From the NCBI RefSeq assembly GCF_005222485.1, contig NZ_CP029078.1:6449501-6513500 (forward strand): a stretch of DNA of 64,000 bases. The letters run 5' to 3'. Source of the DNA: Streptomyces griseoviridis (lineage in GTDB: Bacteria > Actinomycetota > Actinomycetes > Streptomycetales > Streptomycetaceae). A model generated the notes under the pieces. That model was given only the letters and a program-made list of their open reading frames with translations. It was not told the DNA's origin and searched no databases. Position numbers and translations under genes: made by a program. This document shows, piece by piece, positions 19,002 through 28,180 of this stretch (positions within the stretch are counted from its first letter, which is position 1; each line of letters starts with the position of its first letter).

Positions 19002-19562
19002 ATGCACTGCCCCTTCTGCAGGCATCCCGACAGCCGGGTCGTCGACAGCCGTACGACGGACGACGGCACGTCGATCCGCAGGCGCCGCCAGTGCCCGGAC
19101 TGCTCGCGACGGTTCACCACCGTCGAGACGTGTTCGCTCATGGTGGTGAAACGCTCCGGAGTCACCGAGCCCTTCAGTCGCACCAAGGTCATCAACGGCG
19201 TGCGCAAGGCGTGCCAGGGGCGGCCGGTCACCGAGGACGCGCTCGCCCAACTCGGCCAGCGGGTCGAGGAAGCGGTGCGCGCCACCGGGAGCGCCGAGCT
19301 GACCACTCATGACGTGGGGCTGGCCATACTCGGTCCGCTGCAGGAGCTCGACCTCGTCGCGTACATGCGCTTCGCCTCCGTCTACCGGGCGTTCAACTCG
19401 CTGGAGGACTTCGAGTCCGCCATCGCGGAACTCCGGGAGGAGACCCGCCGCGCCGCCGCGGACGACGAGGACCGCGCGGACGCGCCCACCGGGACCAAGA
19501 AGAACGACGGTGGACAGGGCGGGACCGTGAAGGTCCCCGAGCCCGCCCGCGTCGCCGACTGA
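19002..19562 (+). CDS. nrdR: NrdR, ribonucleotide reductase repressor
   Basis: Nucleotide-sensing repressor of ribonucleotide reductase genes. 186 residues. The zinc ribbon has Cys3, Cys6, Cys31 and Cys34 and the conserved RVVDSR and [10 protein letters not shown] segments. An ATP-cone domain follows ([16 protein letters not shown] and onward). The C-terminal tail of about 35 acidic/charged residues is longer than in most NrdR proteins. It lies 164 bp upstream of nrdJ on the same strand, the standard Streptomyces arrangement. ATG 19002 has GGGAG upstream. Confidence 0.96.
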   Translation: MHCPFCRHPDSRVVDSRTTDDGTSIRRRRQCPDCSRRFTTVETCSLMVVKRSGVTEPFSRTKVINGVRKACQGRPVTEDALAQLGQRVEEAVRATGSAELTTHDVGLAILGPLQELDLVAYMRFASVYRAFNSLEDFESAIAELREETRRAAADDEDRADAPTGTKKNDGGQGGTVKVPEPARVAD

Positions 19563-19726
19563 TCGACGGACCAAAAACAGGGCGGACGCCCTGATTCTGG
19601 CCGCGCGGCGGCGATCCAAGACTTGCCGTGGGCCGCTTCACGCGTGTCCCGCGACATCAGACAGAACACCGTGCCACGGGAACAACGCGGCACTTCGGGG
19701 CGTTTCAGCCCGTACAGGGAGGCGGC

Positions 19727-22615
19727 ATGACAGAGACGGCGAGCGGTCCGGCACGAGGTTCCCGCGCCAAGGGCGCGAAGACCACCAAGGGCCTGCGCAT
19801 CGACCGCATCCACACCACCCCCGGCGTGCATCCGTACGACGAGGTGACGTGGGACCGCCGGGACGTCGTCATGACCAACTGGCGCGACGGCTCGGTCAAC
19901 TTCGAGCAGCGTGGCGTCGAGTTCCCCGACTTCTGGTCGGTGAACGCGGTCAACATCGTCACCAGCAAGTACTTCCGGGGTGCCGTCGGCACCCCGCAGC
20001 GCGAGGTCAGCCTCAAGCAGCTGATCGACCGCATCGTGAAGACGTACCGGAAGGCCGGAGAGGACCACAAGTACTTCTCCACGCCCGCCGACGCCGAGAT
20101 CTTCGAGCACGAGCTGGCCTACGCCCTCCTGCACCAGGTCTTCAGCTTCAACAGCCCCGTCTGGTTCAACGTGGGCACCCCGCAGCCCCAGCAGGTCTCC
20201 GCCTGTTTCATCCTGTCCGTCGACGACTCCATGGAGTCGATCCTCGACTGGTACAAGGAAGAGGGGATGATCTTCAAGGGCGGCTCGGGCGCGGGCCTGA
20301 ACCTCTCCCGCATCCGCTCCTCCAAGGAACTGCTCTCCTCCGGCGGCAACGCCTCGGGTCCCGTCTCCTTCATGCGCGGCGCCGACGCCTCCGCCGGAAC
20401 GATCAAGTCGGGTGGCGCCACCCGCCGCGCCGCCAAGATGGTCATCCTGGACGTCGACCACCCCGACATCGAGGACTTCATCCAGACCAAGGTCAAGGAA
20501 GAGGAGAAGATCCGCGCCCTGCGCGACGCGGGCTTCGACATGGACCTGGGCGGCGACGACATCACGTCCGTCCAGTACCAGAACGCCAACAACTCGGTGC
20601 GCGTCAACGACGACTTCATGAAGGCCGTCGAGCAGGGCGAGAAGTTCGGCCTGCGCGCGCGGATGACCGGCGAGGTCATCGAAGAGGTCGACGCCAAGTC
20701 CCTGTTCCGCAAGATGGCCGAAGCCGCCTGGGCCTGCGCCGACCCGGGCATCCAGTACGACGACACCATCAACCGCTGGCACACCTGCCCGGAGTCCGGC
20801 CGGATCAACGGCTCGAACCCGTGCAGCGAGTACATGCACCTGGACAACACGTCCTGCAACCTCGCCTCGCTCAACCTGATGAAGTTCCTCCAGGACGACG
20901 GCGAGGGCCACCAGTCCTTCGACGCCGAGCGCTTCGCCAACGTCGTCGAGCTGGTCATCACCGCGATGGACATCTCCATCTGCTTCGCGGACTTCCCCAC
21001 CCAGAAGATCGGCGAGAACACCCGCGCCTTCCGCCAGCTCGGCATCGGCTACGCCAACCTCGGCGCCCTGCTGATGGCGACCGGCCACGCCTACGACTCC
21101 GACGGCGGCCGCGCCCTGGCCGGCGCGATCACCTCCCTGATGACCGGCAGGTCGTACAAGCGCTCCGCCGAACTCGCCGCGGTCGTCGGCCCGTACGACG
21201 GCTTCGCCCGCAACGCCCAGCCGCACCTGCGCGTCATGAAGCAGCACTCCGACGCCAACGGCGCGGCCGTCCGCGTGGACGACCTGGACACGCCGATCTG
21301 GGCCGCCGCCACGGAGGCCTGGCAGGACGTCCTGCGCCTCGGTGAGAAGAACGGTTTCCGTAACGCGCAGGCGTCCGTCATCGCCCCGACCGGCACCATC
21401 GGTCTCGCGATGTCCTGCGACACCACCGGCCTGGAGCCCGACCTCGCCCTGGTCAAGTTCAAGAAGCTGGTCGGCGGCGGCTCGATGCAGATCGTCAACG
21501 GCACCGTCCCGCAGGCCCTGCGCCGCCTGGGCTACCAGGAGGAGCAGATCGAGGCGATCGTCGCCCACATCGCCGACAACGGCAATGTCGTCGACGCCCC
21601 CGGCCTCAAGCACGAGCACTACGAGGTGTTCGACTGCGCGATGGGCGAGCGTTCCATCTCCGCGATGGGCCACGTCCGCATGATGGCCGCGATCCAGCCG
21701 TGGATCTCCGGCGCGCTCTCCAAGACGGTCAACCTGCCGGAGACGGCGACCGTCGAGGACGTCGAAGAGGTCTACTTCGAGGCGTGGAAGATGGGCGTCA
21801 AGGCGCTCGCGATCTACCGCGACAACTGCAAGGTCGGCCAGCCCCTCTCCGCGAAGACCAAGGAGAAGGAGAAGACCGAGGTCACGGCGAAGGCCGAGGC
21901 GACCATCCGCGAGACGGTCGAGAAGGTCATCGAGTACCGCCCGGTCCGCAAGCGCCTCCCCAAGGGCCGTCCCGGCATCACGACGTCCTTCACGGTCGGC
22001 GGCGCCGAGGGCTACATGACCGCCAACTCCTACCCGGACGACGGTCTCGGCGAGGTCTTCCTGAAGATGTCCAAGCAGGGCTCGACCCTCGCGGGCATGA
22101 TGGACGCCTTCTCCATCGCCGTCTCCGTGGGCCTCCAGTACGGCGTTCCGCTGGAGACGTACGTCTCCAAGTTCACCAACATGCGGTTCGAGCCGGCCGG
22201 TATGACCGACGACCCGGACGTGCGGATGGCCCAGTCGATCGTCGACTACATCTTCCGCCGCCTGGCGCTGGACTTCCTGCCCTTCGAGACGCGCTCCGCC
22301 CTCGGCATCCACTCCGCCGAGGAGCGCCAGCGCCACCTGGAGACGGGCTCCTACGAGTCCAGCGAGGACGACGTCGACGTCGAGGGCCTGGCCCAGTCGG
22401 CGCCTCGGCAGACCGACCTGAAGGCCGTCGAGGCCCCGCGCGCCGAGGCGGTCAAGGCCGTCCCGCAGCAGGTCCACACCAGCGCGGAGCTGGTGGAGAT
22501 GCAGCTGGGCATCCAGGCCGACGCCCCGCTCTGCTTCTCGTGCGGCACCAAGATGCAGCGCGCCGGCTCCTGCTACATCTGCGAGGGCTGCGGCTCGACC
22601 AGCGGTTGCAGCTGA
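19727..22615 (+). CDS. nrdJ: vitamin B12-dependent class II ribonucleotide reductase NrdJ
   Basis: Reduces ribonucleotides to deoxyribonucleotides using adenosylcobalamin, with no oxygen requirement. 962 residues. Visible family motifs are NSPVWFNVG, the active-site region with NPCSEYMHLDNTSCNLASLNL, and PTGTIGLAMSCDTTGLEP. A C-terminal extension carries a redox/zinc-ribbon CFSCGTKMQRAGSCYICEGC. ATG 19727 has GGGAGG just upstream. Probably co-transcribed with nrdR. No cobalamin riboswitch is present, as expected because regulation is through NrdR. A strong terminator follows. Confidence 0.96.
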   Translation: MTETASGPARGSRAKGAKTTKGLRIDRIHTTPGVHPYDEVTWDRRDVVMTNWRDGSVNFEQRGVEFPDFWSVNAVNIVTSKYFRGAVGTPQREVSLKQLIDRIVKTYRKAGEDHKYFSTPADAEIFEHELAYALLHQVFSFNSPVWFNVGTPQPQQVSACFILSVDDSMESILDWYKEEGMIFKGGSGAGLNLSRIRSSKELLSSGGNASGPVSFMRGADASAGTIKSGGATRRAAKMVILDVDHPDIEDFIQTKVKEEEKIRALRDAGFDMDLGGDDITSVQYQNANNSVRVNDDFMKAVEQGEKFGLRARMTGEVIEEVDAKSLFRKMAEAAWACADPGIQYDDTINRWHTCPESGRINGSNPCSEYMHLDNTSCNLASLNLMKFLQDDGEGHQSFDAERFANVVELVITAMDISICFADFPTQKIGENTRAFRQLGIGYANLGALLMATGHAYDSDGGRALAGAITSLMTGRSYKRSAELAAVVGPYDGFARNAQPHLRVMKQHSDANGAAVRVDDLDTPIWAAATEAWQDVLRLGEKNGFRNAQASVIAPTGTIGLAMSCDTTGLEPDLALVKFKKLVGGGSMQIVNGTVPQALRRLGYQEEQIEAIVAHIADNGNVVDAPGLKHEHYEVFDCAMGERSISAMGHVRMMAAIQPWISGALSKTVNLPETATVEDVEEVYFEAWKMGVKALAIYRDNCKVGQPLSAKTKEKEKTEVTAKAEATIRETVEKVIEYRPVRKRLPKGRPGITTSFTVGGAEGYMTANSYPDDGLGEVFLKMSKQGSTLAGMMDAFSIAVSVGLQYGVPLETYVSKFTNMRFEPAGMTDDPDVRMAQSIVDYIFRRLALDFLPFETRSALGIHSAEERQRHLETGSYESSEDDVDVEGLAQSAPRQTDLKAVEAPRAEAVKAVPQQVHTSAELVEMQLGIQADAPLCFSCGTKMQRAGSCYICEGCGSTSGCS

Positions 22616-22633
22616 CGGACCGGAACTGAGGAA

Positions 22634-22663
22634 GAGGGGCCCCGACACGCGTCGGGGCCCCTC
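22634..22663 (+). terminator. terminator of nrdJ
   Basis: Perfect 13-bp stem (22634-22646 with 22651-22663) and a 4-base loop, ending in CTCCTT. It also lies just beyond the convergent terD gene, so may act both ways. Confidence 0.9.
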
Positions 22664-22706
22664 CTCCTTCGTGCGGCGCCTCGTGTCGCGCCGGCGGTCC
22701 GAGGTG

Positions 22707-23240
22707 TCAGGAGCGCCGGGTCCGCCCCATGATGCGGGCGAAGTCGGCGGGGTCGTCCTCGAAGCCCTGCACACCGGGACGGAACGTCCAGGCGCCGGAG
22801 CCGTCGCGCACGAACTCCGCGACGGTGGCCGCCGTCGACCGCGGGACGTGCGCGAAGTCGTCCTCCGCGAGGACGTCGTAGCCCTCACGGATGCGCAGCG
22901 CCGGTCCTGCCACCCGGGCGAACGTGCGCTCCCCGGCCCGCTGCTGGATGACGACACCGACCAGCACGCGCGCGTAACGGTCGCTCAGCCGGTCCAGTTC
23001 CAGCGACATGACCTCGTCCCAGCCGAAGCCCTTGCCGTCCTTGCTGTCACGGCTGAGGGAGATGGTGCCGTCGGGGGAGCGGCTGTCGAAGTAGACGAGA
23101 TACTCGGGATCGCTCTGCGGATCGTTCCCCTGATAGGTGGCGGCGACGAGGTCGAGATCGGTGGGTGGCTCTCCCGCCGGACTGGGATCCCATTTCACCG
23201 CGACCTCGACCTTGCCGATTCCCTTGTTGAGGCCGTTCAC
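22707..23240 (-). CDS. TerD-family protein
   Basis: 177 residues of the TerD/TerE stress-protein fold, a calcium-binding beta-sandwich linked to tellurite resistance and, in Streptomyces, to development. Family features are VAVKWDPSP, the metal-binding DLDLVAATY loop, YFDSRSPDGTISLSRDSKDG, and DEVMSLELDRLSDRYARVLVGVVI. Starts at GTG 23240 with GGGGAAG upstream. A lone ter gene, with no terZABC neighbours in view. The divergent region carries a perfect DnaA-box 9-mer. Confidence 0.88.
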   Translation of the reverse strand: MNGLNKGIGKVEVAVKWDPSPAGEPPTDLDLVAATYQGNDPQSDPEYLVYFDSRSPDGTISLSRDSKDGKGFGWDEVMSLELDRLSDRYARVLVGVVIQQRAGERTFARVAGPALRIREGYDVLAEDDFAHVPRSTAATVAEFVRDGSGAWTFRPGVQGFEDDPADFARIMGRTRRS

Positions 23241-23290
23241 CAGACTTCCCCTTCCCCGTTCCCCTGCGCGCCGATCGGCCCGAACTGCCC

Positions 23291-23299
23291 TGTGGACAA
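23291..23299 (-). other. DnaA-box 9-mer TTGTCCACA
   Basis: The preferred Streptomyces DnaA box, on the minus strand, in the terD/DUF4937 divergent region. It is isolated, so not an origin. Confidence 0.4.
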
Positions 23300-23386
23300 G
23301 GCCGATTGTCCATCCTCCCACGCACCTGCGGCCCTGCGCTGCGCAGTTGTCCGCCAGAGGGTGACCGGCGCCACGTTCGGGGGCCG

Positions 23387-23392
23387 TACGAT
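23387..23392 (+). promoter_or_regulatory. -10 box of a leaderless promoter (DUF4937 gene)
   Basis: TACGAT ends 6 bases before the GTG start at 23399; no Shine-Dalgarno is present. Confidence 0.6.
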
Positions 23393-23398
23393 GGCGCG

Positions 23399-24004
23399 GT
23401 GCTGGTCAAGTGGATGCGTTGCACCGTGGTTGACCGCCGCGGCTTCGAGCGCGGGCAGCGGAAATGGGCGGGGCTTCTGGGGGAGCCGGGGTTCAGGGGA
23501 CAGGGCGGGGGCTGGAGCCGGCAGCGTCCTGGGGTGGCGCATGTCTTCGCGTTCTGGGAGAGCCGCGCCTTCTACGACTCCTTCATGGCCCGTTCCCACG
23601 ACCGGTTGGCCTCGACGCAGGCGGGAACCTTCAAGGACGCCCAGGTCAGGCTCTTCGACTACCGCTTCGACGTGAAGACCGGCTTCGAGCCGCGCTTCAC
23701 CGACGCCGACCTGGTCCGGGTGGCCCTCTGCCGGATCCACGAGGAGCGCGTCGAGCACTTCACCCTGATGCAGGAGAAGGTCTGGAATCCGGCCATGGCC
23801 GGATCGCCCGGCATGATCCGCGGTCTGTTCGGTGAGGCGCCGGGACACGAGTTCATGGTCCTGTCGATGTGGCGGGCCGCCGCCGAACACGGTAAGTACC
23901 GCACCGAACGCGTGGAGCGACTCGGTCTGCGGGCCCAGACGGAGGCCGACGTCGCGGCCATGACCGGCGACATCGTGGAGCTGGAGCCCTCCTGGACGGT
24001 GTGA
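23399..24004 (+). CDS. DUF4937/YdbC-like domain protein
   Basis: About 201 residues, recognised as the DUF4937 type found across Streptomyces. LVKWMRCTV, an FAFWESRAFYDSFM segment and a second similar EFMVLSMWR segment suggest two dimeric alpha-beta barrel (ferredoxin-like) repeats. No catalytic residues are evident. GTG 23399 is set by the leaderless -10 box; the frame continues upstream but crosses promoter sequence. Function unknown. Confidence 0.75.
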   Translation: MLVKWMRCTVVDRRGFERGQRKWAGLLGEPGFRGQGGGWSRQRPGVAHVFAFWESRAFYDSFMARSHDRLASTQAGTFKDAQVRLFDYRFDVKTGFEPRFTDADLVRVALCRIHEERVEHFTLMQEKVWNPAMAGSPGMIRGLFGEAPGHEFMVLSMWRAAAEHGKYRTERVERLGLRAQTEADVAAMTGDIVELEPSWTV

Positions 24005-24109
24005 GAAACGGCCTGTGCGGCGAGTGACCGATGTGGTCCGTGGGGCAGGAAATGTGTGACCTCCGCCGTACGGACCCCCCAGGAGTCTTCGATCCGGGCT
24101 CCCACGATC

Positions 24110-24115
24110 TACTGT
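24110..24115 (+). promoter_or_regulatory. -10 box of a leaderless promoter (histidine phosphatase)
   Basis: TACTGT ends 6 bases before ATG 24122. Confidence 0.55.
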
Positions 24116-24121
24116 TTTGGC

Positions 24122-24781
24122 ATGGCACGACCACGGCGCATCGTTCTTGTCCGGCACGGAGAGTCAACGGGCAATGTTGATGACACCGTGTACGAACGCG
24201 AACCCGACCACGCACTCGCCCTCACCGACCGGGGCTGGCAGCAGGCCGAGGAGACCGGGAAGCGGCTGCGCGAGGTCTTCGGGCGCGAGCGTGTCAGCGT
24301 GTACGTCTCCCCGTACCGCCGCACCCACCAGACCCTGCGGGCCTTCCACCTCGACCCCGAGCTGATACGGGTGCGCGAGGAACCCAGGCTGCGTGAGCAG
24401 GACTGGGGCAACTGGCAGGAGCGCGAGGACGTACGCCTCCAGAAGAGCTACCGGGACGCGTACGGGCACTTCTTCTACCGCTTCGCCCAGGGCGAGTCGG
24501 GTGCCGACGTGTACGACCGGGTCGGCGGCTTCCTGGAGAGCCTCTACCGCAGCTTCGAGGCCCCCGACCACCCGTCGAACGTGCTGCTGGTGACCCACGG
24601 GCTGGCGATGCGGCTGTTCTGCATGCGCTGGTTCCACTGGACGGTCGACGAGTTCGAGTCGCTGTCCAACCCCGGCAACGCCGAGATGCGGATGCTCGTC
24701 CTCGGCGACGACGACAAGTACGCGCTCGACCGTCCCTTCGACCAGTGGAGGGACCCGGAGCCGTACGGGATCACTGGATAG
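24122..24781 (+). CDS. histidine phosphatase (phosphoglycerate-mutase-like)
   Basis: 219 residues. LVRHGESTGN carries the phospho-accepting His12. YVSPYRRTHQTL, the acid in REEPRLREQDWGNWQ and the second His in LLVTHGLAMRL complete the branch-1 active site. Too short and lacking features of glycolytic mutase Gpm, so more likely a broad phosphatase. Leaderless start at ATG 24122. Confidence 0.88.
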   Translation: MARPRRIVLVRHGESTGNVDDTVYEREPDHALALTDRGWQQAEETGKRLREVFGRERVSVYVSPYRRTHQTLRAFHLDPELIRVREEPRLREQDWGNWQEREDVRLQKSYRDAYGHFFYRFAQGESGADVYDRVGGFLESLYRSFEAPDHPSNVLLVTHGLAMRLFCMRWFHWTVDEFESLSNPGNAEMRMLVLGDDDKYALDRPFDQWRDPEPYGITG

Positions 24782-25326
24782 GCTGATTCGACGACGGCGA
24801 CGCTGACGCCGGCCGATCGACCCGCTGGCGGCGCCCGACGCGGGCTCGGCGGGCACCGCCCTCGACGCCGTACACCCTGCCCGACCTCGGTAGAACGGGC
24901 GAAGGTCTCCTCGCGTTCTGCCGGGCCGCGCGTGAGGACTCCCGCCCTGGCTTCGCTGTCCGGGCGGTCATTCGCGAACGCGATCAGGATCGGGCGGGAC
25001 ACCTTCGCGGCGTGATCTTCGACGGGGTCGTGGAGCCCGCCGTCAGGCTTCCGCGCGCGGTCGTCACTCGTGGCGCAGAGAGGAACGGGATTCGATCCGA
25101 CGCGGCCAACGGCTCTGCCCGTGACGCCCTTTCGGCCATCCGGACGGACCGCGCCACGGTGCGCGGAAGCGAACGAAAGGGCCGTGAACCGGCGGAGACG
25201 GTCGGCCGGTTCGCCCTTCCGCCGCTGCCACCGGGCGTCCGCCGGGCGCGCGTCGCGACGGCGATGACGACGGACGGGGAGGCGGGGTGTCGCGGGGCGA
25301 TCCAGGCGGCGTAGGCTAAGGACGCC
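24782..25326. other. 545-bp gap without a supported gene
   Basis: Short frames exist on both strands, but none has a Shine-Dalgarno or recognisable sequence. A TAGGCT -10-like box at 25312-25317 lies 9 bases before the RNase HII start. Confidence 0.55.
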
Positions 25327-26028
25327 ATGCCGTACGAACCACCCACCCACACCGTCGAGCGCTCACTGCGCGCCACGACCGGGGCGAAGATCATTGCCGG
25401 TGTCGACGAGGTGGGGCGCGGCGCTTGGGCCGGACCCGTCACCGTCTGCGCGGCGGTCACCGGACTGCGTCGACCCCCCGAAGGTCTCACCGACTCCAAG
25501 CTGCTGACTGTGAGGCGCCGCGACGCGCTGAACCTTCAACTGCGCGAGTGGGTGACGTCGTTCGCCCTCGGACACGCTTCCCCCGAGGAGATCGACGAAC
25601 GGGGTATGACCGCGGCGCTGCGTCTGGCGGCCGTGCGAGCCCTGGAGGCGCTGCCGGTCCGTCCGGACGCGGTCATCCTCGACGGGAAGCACGACTACCT
25701 CGGTGCGCCTTGGAAGGTCCGCACGGTCATCAAGGGCGACCAGTCGTGCGTGGCCGTCGCGGCGGCCTCGGTGATCGCCAAGGTTCAGCGCGACAAAATG
25801 ATGGCCGAACTGGGTGTCGACCATGCAGACTTCGGTTTTGCGGACAACGCCGGGTATCCGTCACCCGTGCACAAGGCCGCACTGGAGGAACGGGGGCCCA
25901 CCCCGTACCACCGCTTGTCATGGGCGTATCTTGATGCGCTGCCCCAGTGGCGGCACCTCAAGAAGGCCCGCAGCTGGGCGGACGGAAGCGCTCCGGAGAT
26001 CGAGGGCCAGCTCGGCTTCGATTTCTGA
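25327..26028 (+). CDS. rnhB: ribonuclease HII
   Basis: Removes single ribonucleotides and RNA from RNA-DNA duplexes. 233 residues. GVDEVGRG has Asp27 and Glu28, metal ligands; the third acid is the Asp of [11 protein letters not shown], followed by [17 protein letters not shown] and a conserved [11 protein letters not shown]. Streptomyces usually carry another RNase HII near rplS (from memory), so this may be the second copy. Starts at ATG 25327, with TAGGCT at 25312-25317. Confidence 0.9.
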   Translation: MPYEPPTHTVERSLRATTGAKIIAGVDEVGRGAWAGPVTVCAAVTGLRRPPEGLTDSKLLTVRRRDALNLQLREWVTSFALGHASPEEIDERGMTAALRLAAVRALEALPVRPDAVILDGKHDYLGAPWKVRTVIKGDQSCVAVAAASVIAKVQRDKMMAELGVDHADFGFADNAGYPSPVHKAALEERGPTPYHRLSWAYLDALPQWRHLKKARSWADGSAPEIEGQLGFDF

Positions 26029-26083
26029 CGATTCCGTTCGCACTCATGTGCCACCCGCTGACGCGATCCGCACCAGCGTTTGA

Positions 26084-26089
26084 TAGATA
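26084..26089 (+). promoter_or_regulatory. -10 box of a leaderless promoter
   Basis: TAGATA ends 7 bases before ATG 26097. Falls in the 68-bp gap after rnhB. Confidence 0.5.
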
Positions 26090-26096
26090 TCAGCTC

Positions 26097-26711
26097 ATGC
26101 CTCTCATTCCCGAGGAGCCTCAGATTCACGAGAGTGCCCAGGGTCCCCGCACTGCGCCGACCCCTCGCCCTGTACCCGGCCCCCGCCCCGCGGCTCCGCC
26201 GCGTCCCGGTCGTCCTGGTCCGCTCCGGCCCACCCCGCCGGTGCAGCGCACGTCGCGAGACGCGACGGCGGCCACCCCCGGACCCTCGGGTCCGGCGGCC
26301 GCTTCCGTCACGGCTTCGGCCACCCCGCAGATCCAGCTGATCCCGGCCTCGGCGGACGGCGCGCTCGACGCCGCCGAGGAGGCCGTGGACCTGCTGCTCG
26401 AGTCCGGGCGTGCCCCCGGCGACGTCCTGGTCGTCACCACCGGCGAACAGCACCCGTGGGCCACCCACGAGCTGTCCTTCGGTGAAGCCTCCTACTGGAC
26501 GCAGCACGACGCGGGCGACGACGTCTTCTACGCGGACGCCGCCGTCATCGAGCGCGCTGCCACCCGCCCCGTCGTCGTGGTCGCCGTCAACGGCGGTCCC
26601 GACACGGTCGCCGCCACCGTCCTGCCGCTCGCCCGTACGCGGGCCGGCGCCTTGCTGATCGTCTGCGGAGACGCGCAGCGGATCAACTCGGTGCTGAACG
26701 CGGGCGCCTGA
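26097..26711 (+). CDS. hypothetical protein with Pro-rich N-terminus
   Basis: 204 residues. The first 75 are Pro/Arg/Ala-rich and probably disordered; the remainder (from IQLIPASADGALDAAEEAVDLL) looks like a compact alpha/beta domain: VLVVTTGEQHPWATHELSFGE, SYWTQHDAGDDVFYADA, VVVVAVNG and ALLIVCGDAQRINSVL. I do not recognise the family. Follows rnhB by 68 bp, with its own leaderless promoter. Confidence 0.7.
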   Translation: MPLIPEEPQIHESAQGPRTAPTPRPVPGPRPAAPPRPGRPGPLRPTPPVQRTSRDATAATPGPSGPAAASVTASATPQIQLIPASADGALDAAEEAVDLLLESGRAPGDVLVVTTGEQHPWATHELSFGEASYWTQHDAGDDVFYADAAVIERAATRPVVVVAVNGGPDTVAATVLPLARTRAGALLIVCGDAQRINSVLNAGA

Positions 26712-27101
26712 GCCCTCTCCGGTCGACCCGCGAGGGCGTCGGAGCGGCTGAGGCGGCTGTCACGGCGACGTCGAGCACGGTGGGCGTCCCGTCATGCTCG
26801 CGGGCATGCGCGGGAGGCTCCCCGAAGGAGACGGAACCGTTTCCCGCTGTGGCTGTGGCTGTGGCTGTGGCTGTGGACGGTGGTGTCGCTGTCGCTGTCG
26901 GCGAGCTTGCCACGCCGGGATTCCCGGCGGGCGAGTTCGCCGGATCCCGCGCGGCGAACCCTTGGTGCTGATATCGGGGCAGCGTCCCAGGGGACGGCGT
27001 CGAGACCGGGCTGCTGTGCGGCCGGGGCTTTCTCGGGTGTCCCGCGCTCCGTGCTGATCAGGGGCGCCGCGCGTCGATGCCGCAGCACATCGGCGGTGCG
27101 T
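26712..27101. other. 390-bp gap with GCTGTG repeats
   Basis: Between two converging unknown genes. Contains five GCTGTG units and some TCGCTG units just after. No gene supported. Confidence 0.55.
26846..26875. repeat. GCTGTG hexamer, 5 copies
   Basis: Five perfect tandem 6-bp units, followed by degenerate TCGCTG units. Confidence 0.9.
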
Positions 27102-27725
27102 TCAGCGGGCCGCCGCGCGGCGCAGGACGTCCGAGGCGGCGCCGCCCGTGCGGGGCGACGGGGGCGGCGACTCGGACAGTTCGAAAGGCTCCGGCGTCGA
27201 GTCCAGGTTCGGACGACGCCCGCCCCGCCCCTCGCCGAGGACCTGCCAGCCGTCCCGGGTCAGAGTGATGTACGCCCCGCAGCGCAGACCGTGCAGCGTG
27301 CAGGCGTCCCGCAGGCCCCACATCCACGCGCCGTCCTCCTCGGTCCACCGCGCGTCACCGTCACGGCAGTAGACCAGCACGGCGGTCCTTACCGGGGTAC
27401 GGCGGCGCAGGTCGTGCGGGATGACCCGGCGCAACTGCGCGAGCAGCGCGTTGCGGAACATCCAGCCGTCGGCCGGAACCTGGCGGCGCGTGAACGAGGC
27501 GCTCGCGCGCAGCCGTTCGTCCTGATCCAGTACGGCCACGATCGCGGTCGCCGGACCGGGTCGGTGCCGCGAATGGAGCCCGCTGACGACCTCACGGGGG
27601 TTGCGCAGCAGCGGGATTCCGGCGGCGGCCCACTCCGCGGGCTCGAGCATCCGGGCCAAGGGGGTGGATGAAGCGGCAGACGTCGACATGGATGCCGCGG
27701 AGGACGGAGCAAGTCCGAAAGTCAC
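27102..27725 (-). CDS. hypothetical protein
   Basis: About 207 residues. Conserved-looking core: EWAAAGIPLLRNPREVVSGLHSRH, IVAVLDQDERLRASASF, WMFRNALLAQLRRVIPHDLRRRTPVRTAVLVYCRDG, GLRDACTLHGLRCGAYITLTRDGW. The last 40 residues are disordered. No family recognised. GTG 27725 has GGGAGGA very close upstream; ATG 27689 is an alternative with no Shine-Dalgarno. Downstream of recQ on the same strand. Confidence 0.65.
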   Translation of the reverse strand: MTFGLAPSSAASMSTSAASSTPLARMLEPAEWAAAGIPLLRNPREVVSGLHSRHRPGPATAIVAVLDQDERLRASASFTRRQVPADGWMFRNALLAQLRRVIPHDLRRRTPVRTAVLVYCRDGDARWTEEDGAWMWGLRDACTLHGLRCGAYITLTRDGWQVLGEGRGGRRPNLDSTPEPFELSESPPPSPRTGGAASDVLRRAAAR

Positions 27726-28180
27726 GGTCCTCCCTTCGGCTACGCGCCCACACTGCGGGCGGGGTCGGATTCGGGGGAAGCGCACGCCGCAGCAGAGCCC
27801 TACCGGACCACGGACGAGCCGTGCGGGGAGCGGAGTTCAATTCTTCCTGTCGAACTTGGATGCGGCAACGAGCAATTGGGGTCGGCGACCGAAATGTGAG
27901 GGTCCGCGGGTTATATCCCTACCCGACGTGTCCTGGTGCGACGCCTGGGATGGTCGTTCACCTCCCGTTCGGACACCGTTGGGACGCCCGTCGTCCGGAG
28001 CGCCATGGGCGGACCGCGGAGAGCGCTTGCGCAAAGGTCGGTTCCGGCCGACGGGAGGACGGTGCGTGAGTGGCCCGGGGGGCGGACGGGACAGGTGGGA
28101 CGGGCGATCCGTACGGTGCGTGGGTGTGCGGGTGCGGGTGCGGGTGGGCGCGTGGGCGCGTGCCAGGTTCGCCGGTGCGT
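27726..28180. other. 455-bp gap between recQ and the downstream unknown gene
   Basis: Contains a degenerate GTGCGG run near 28124-28150 just beyond recQ. No gene supported on either strand. Confidence 0.5.

Noticed and set aside
22707..24004. TerD plus neighbours as a tellurite-resistance or phage-defence island
   Set aside because: A single TerD gene with unrelated neighbours; the full ter gene set is absent.
24782..25326. Possible gene between the histidine phosphatase and RNase HII
   Set aside because: Short frames only, no ribosome-binding site, no conserved motif.
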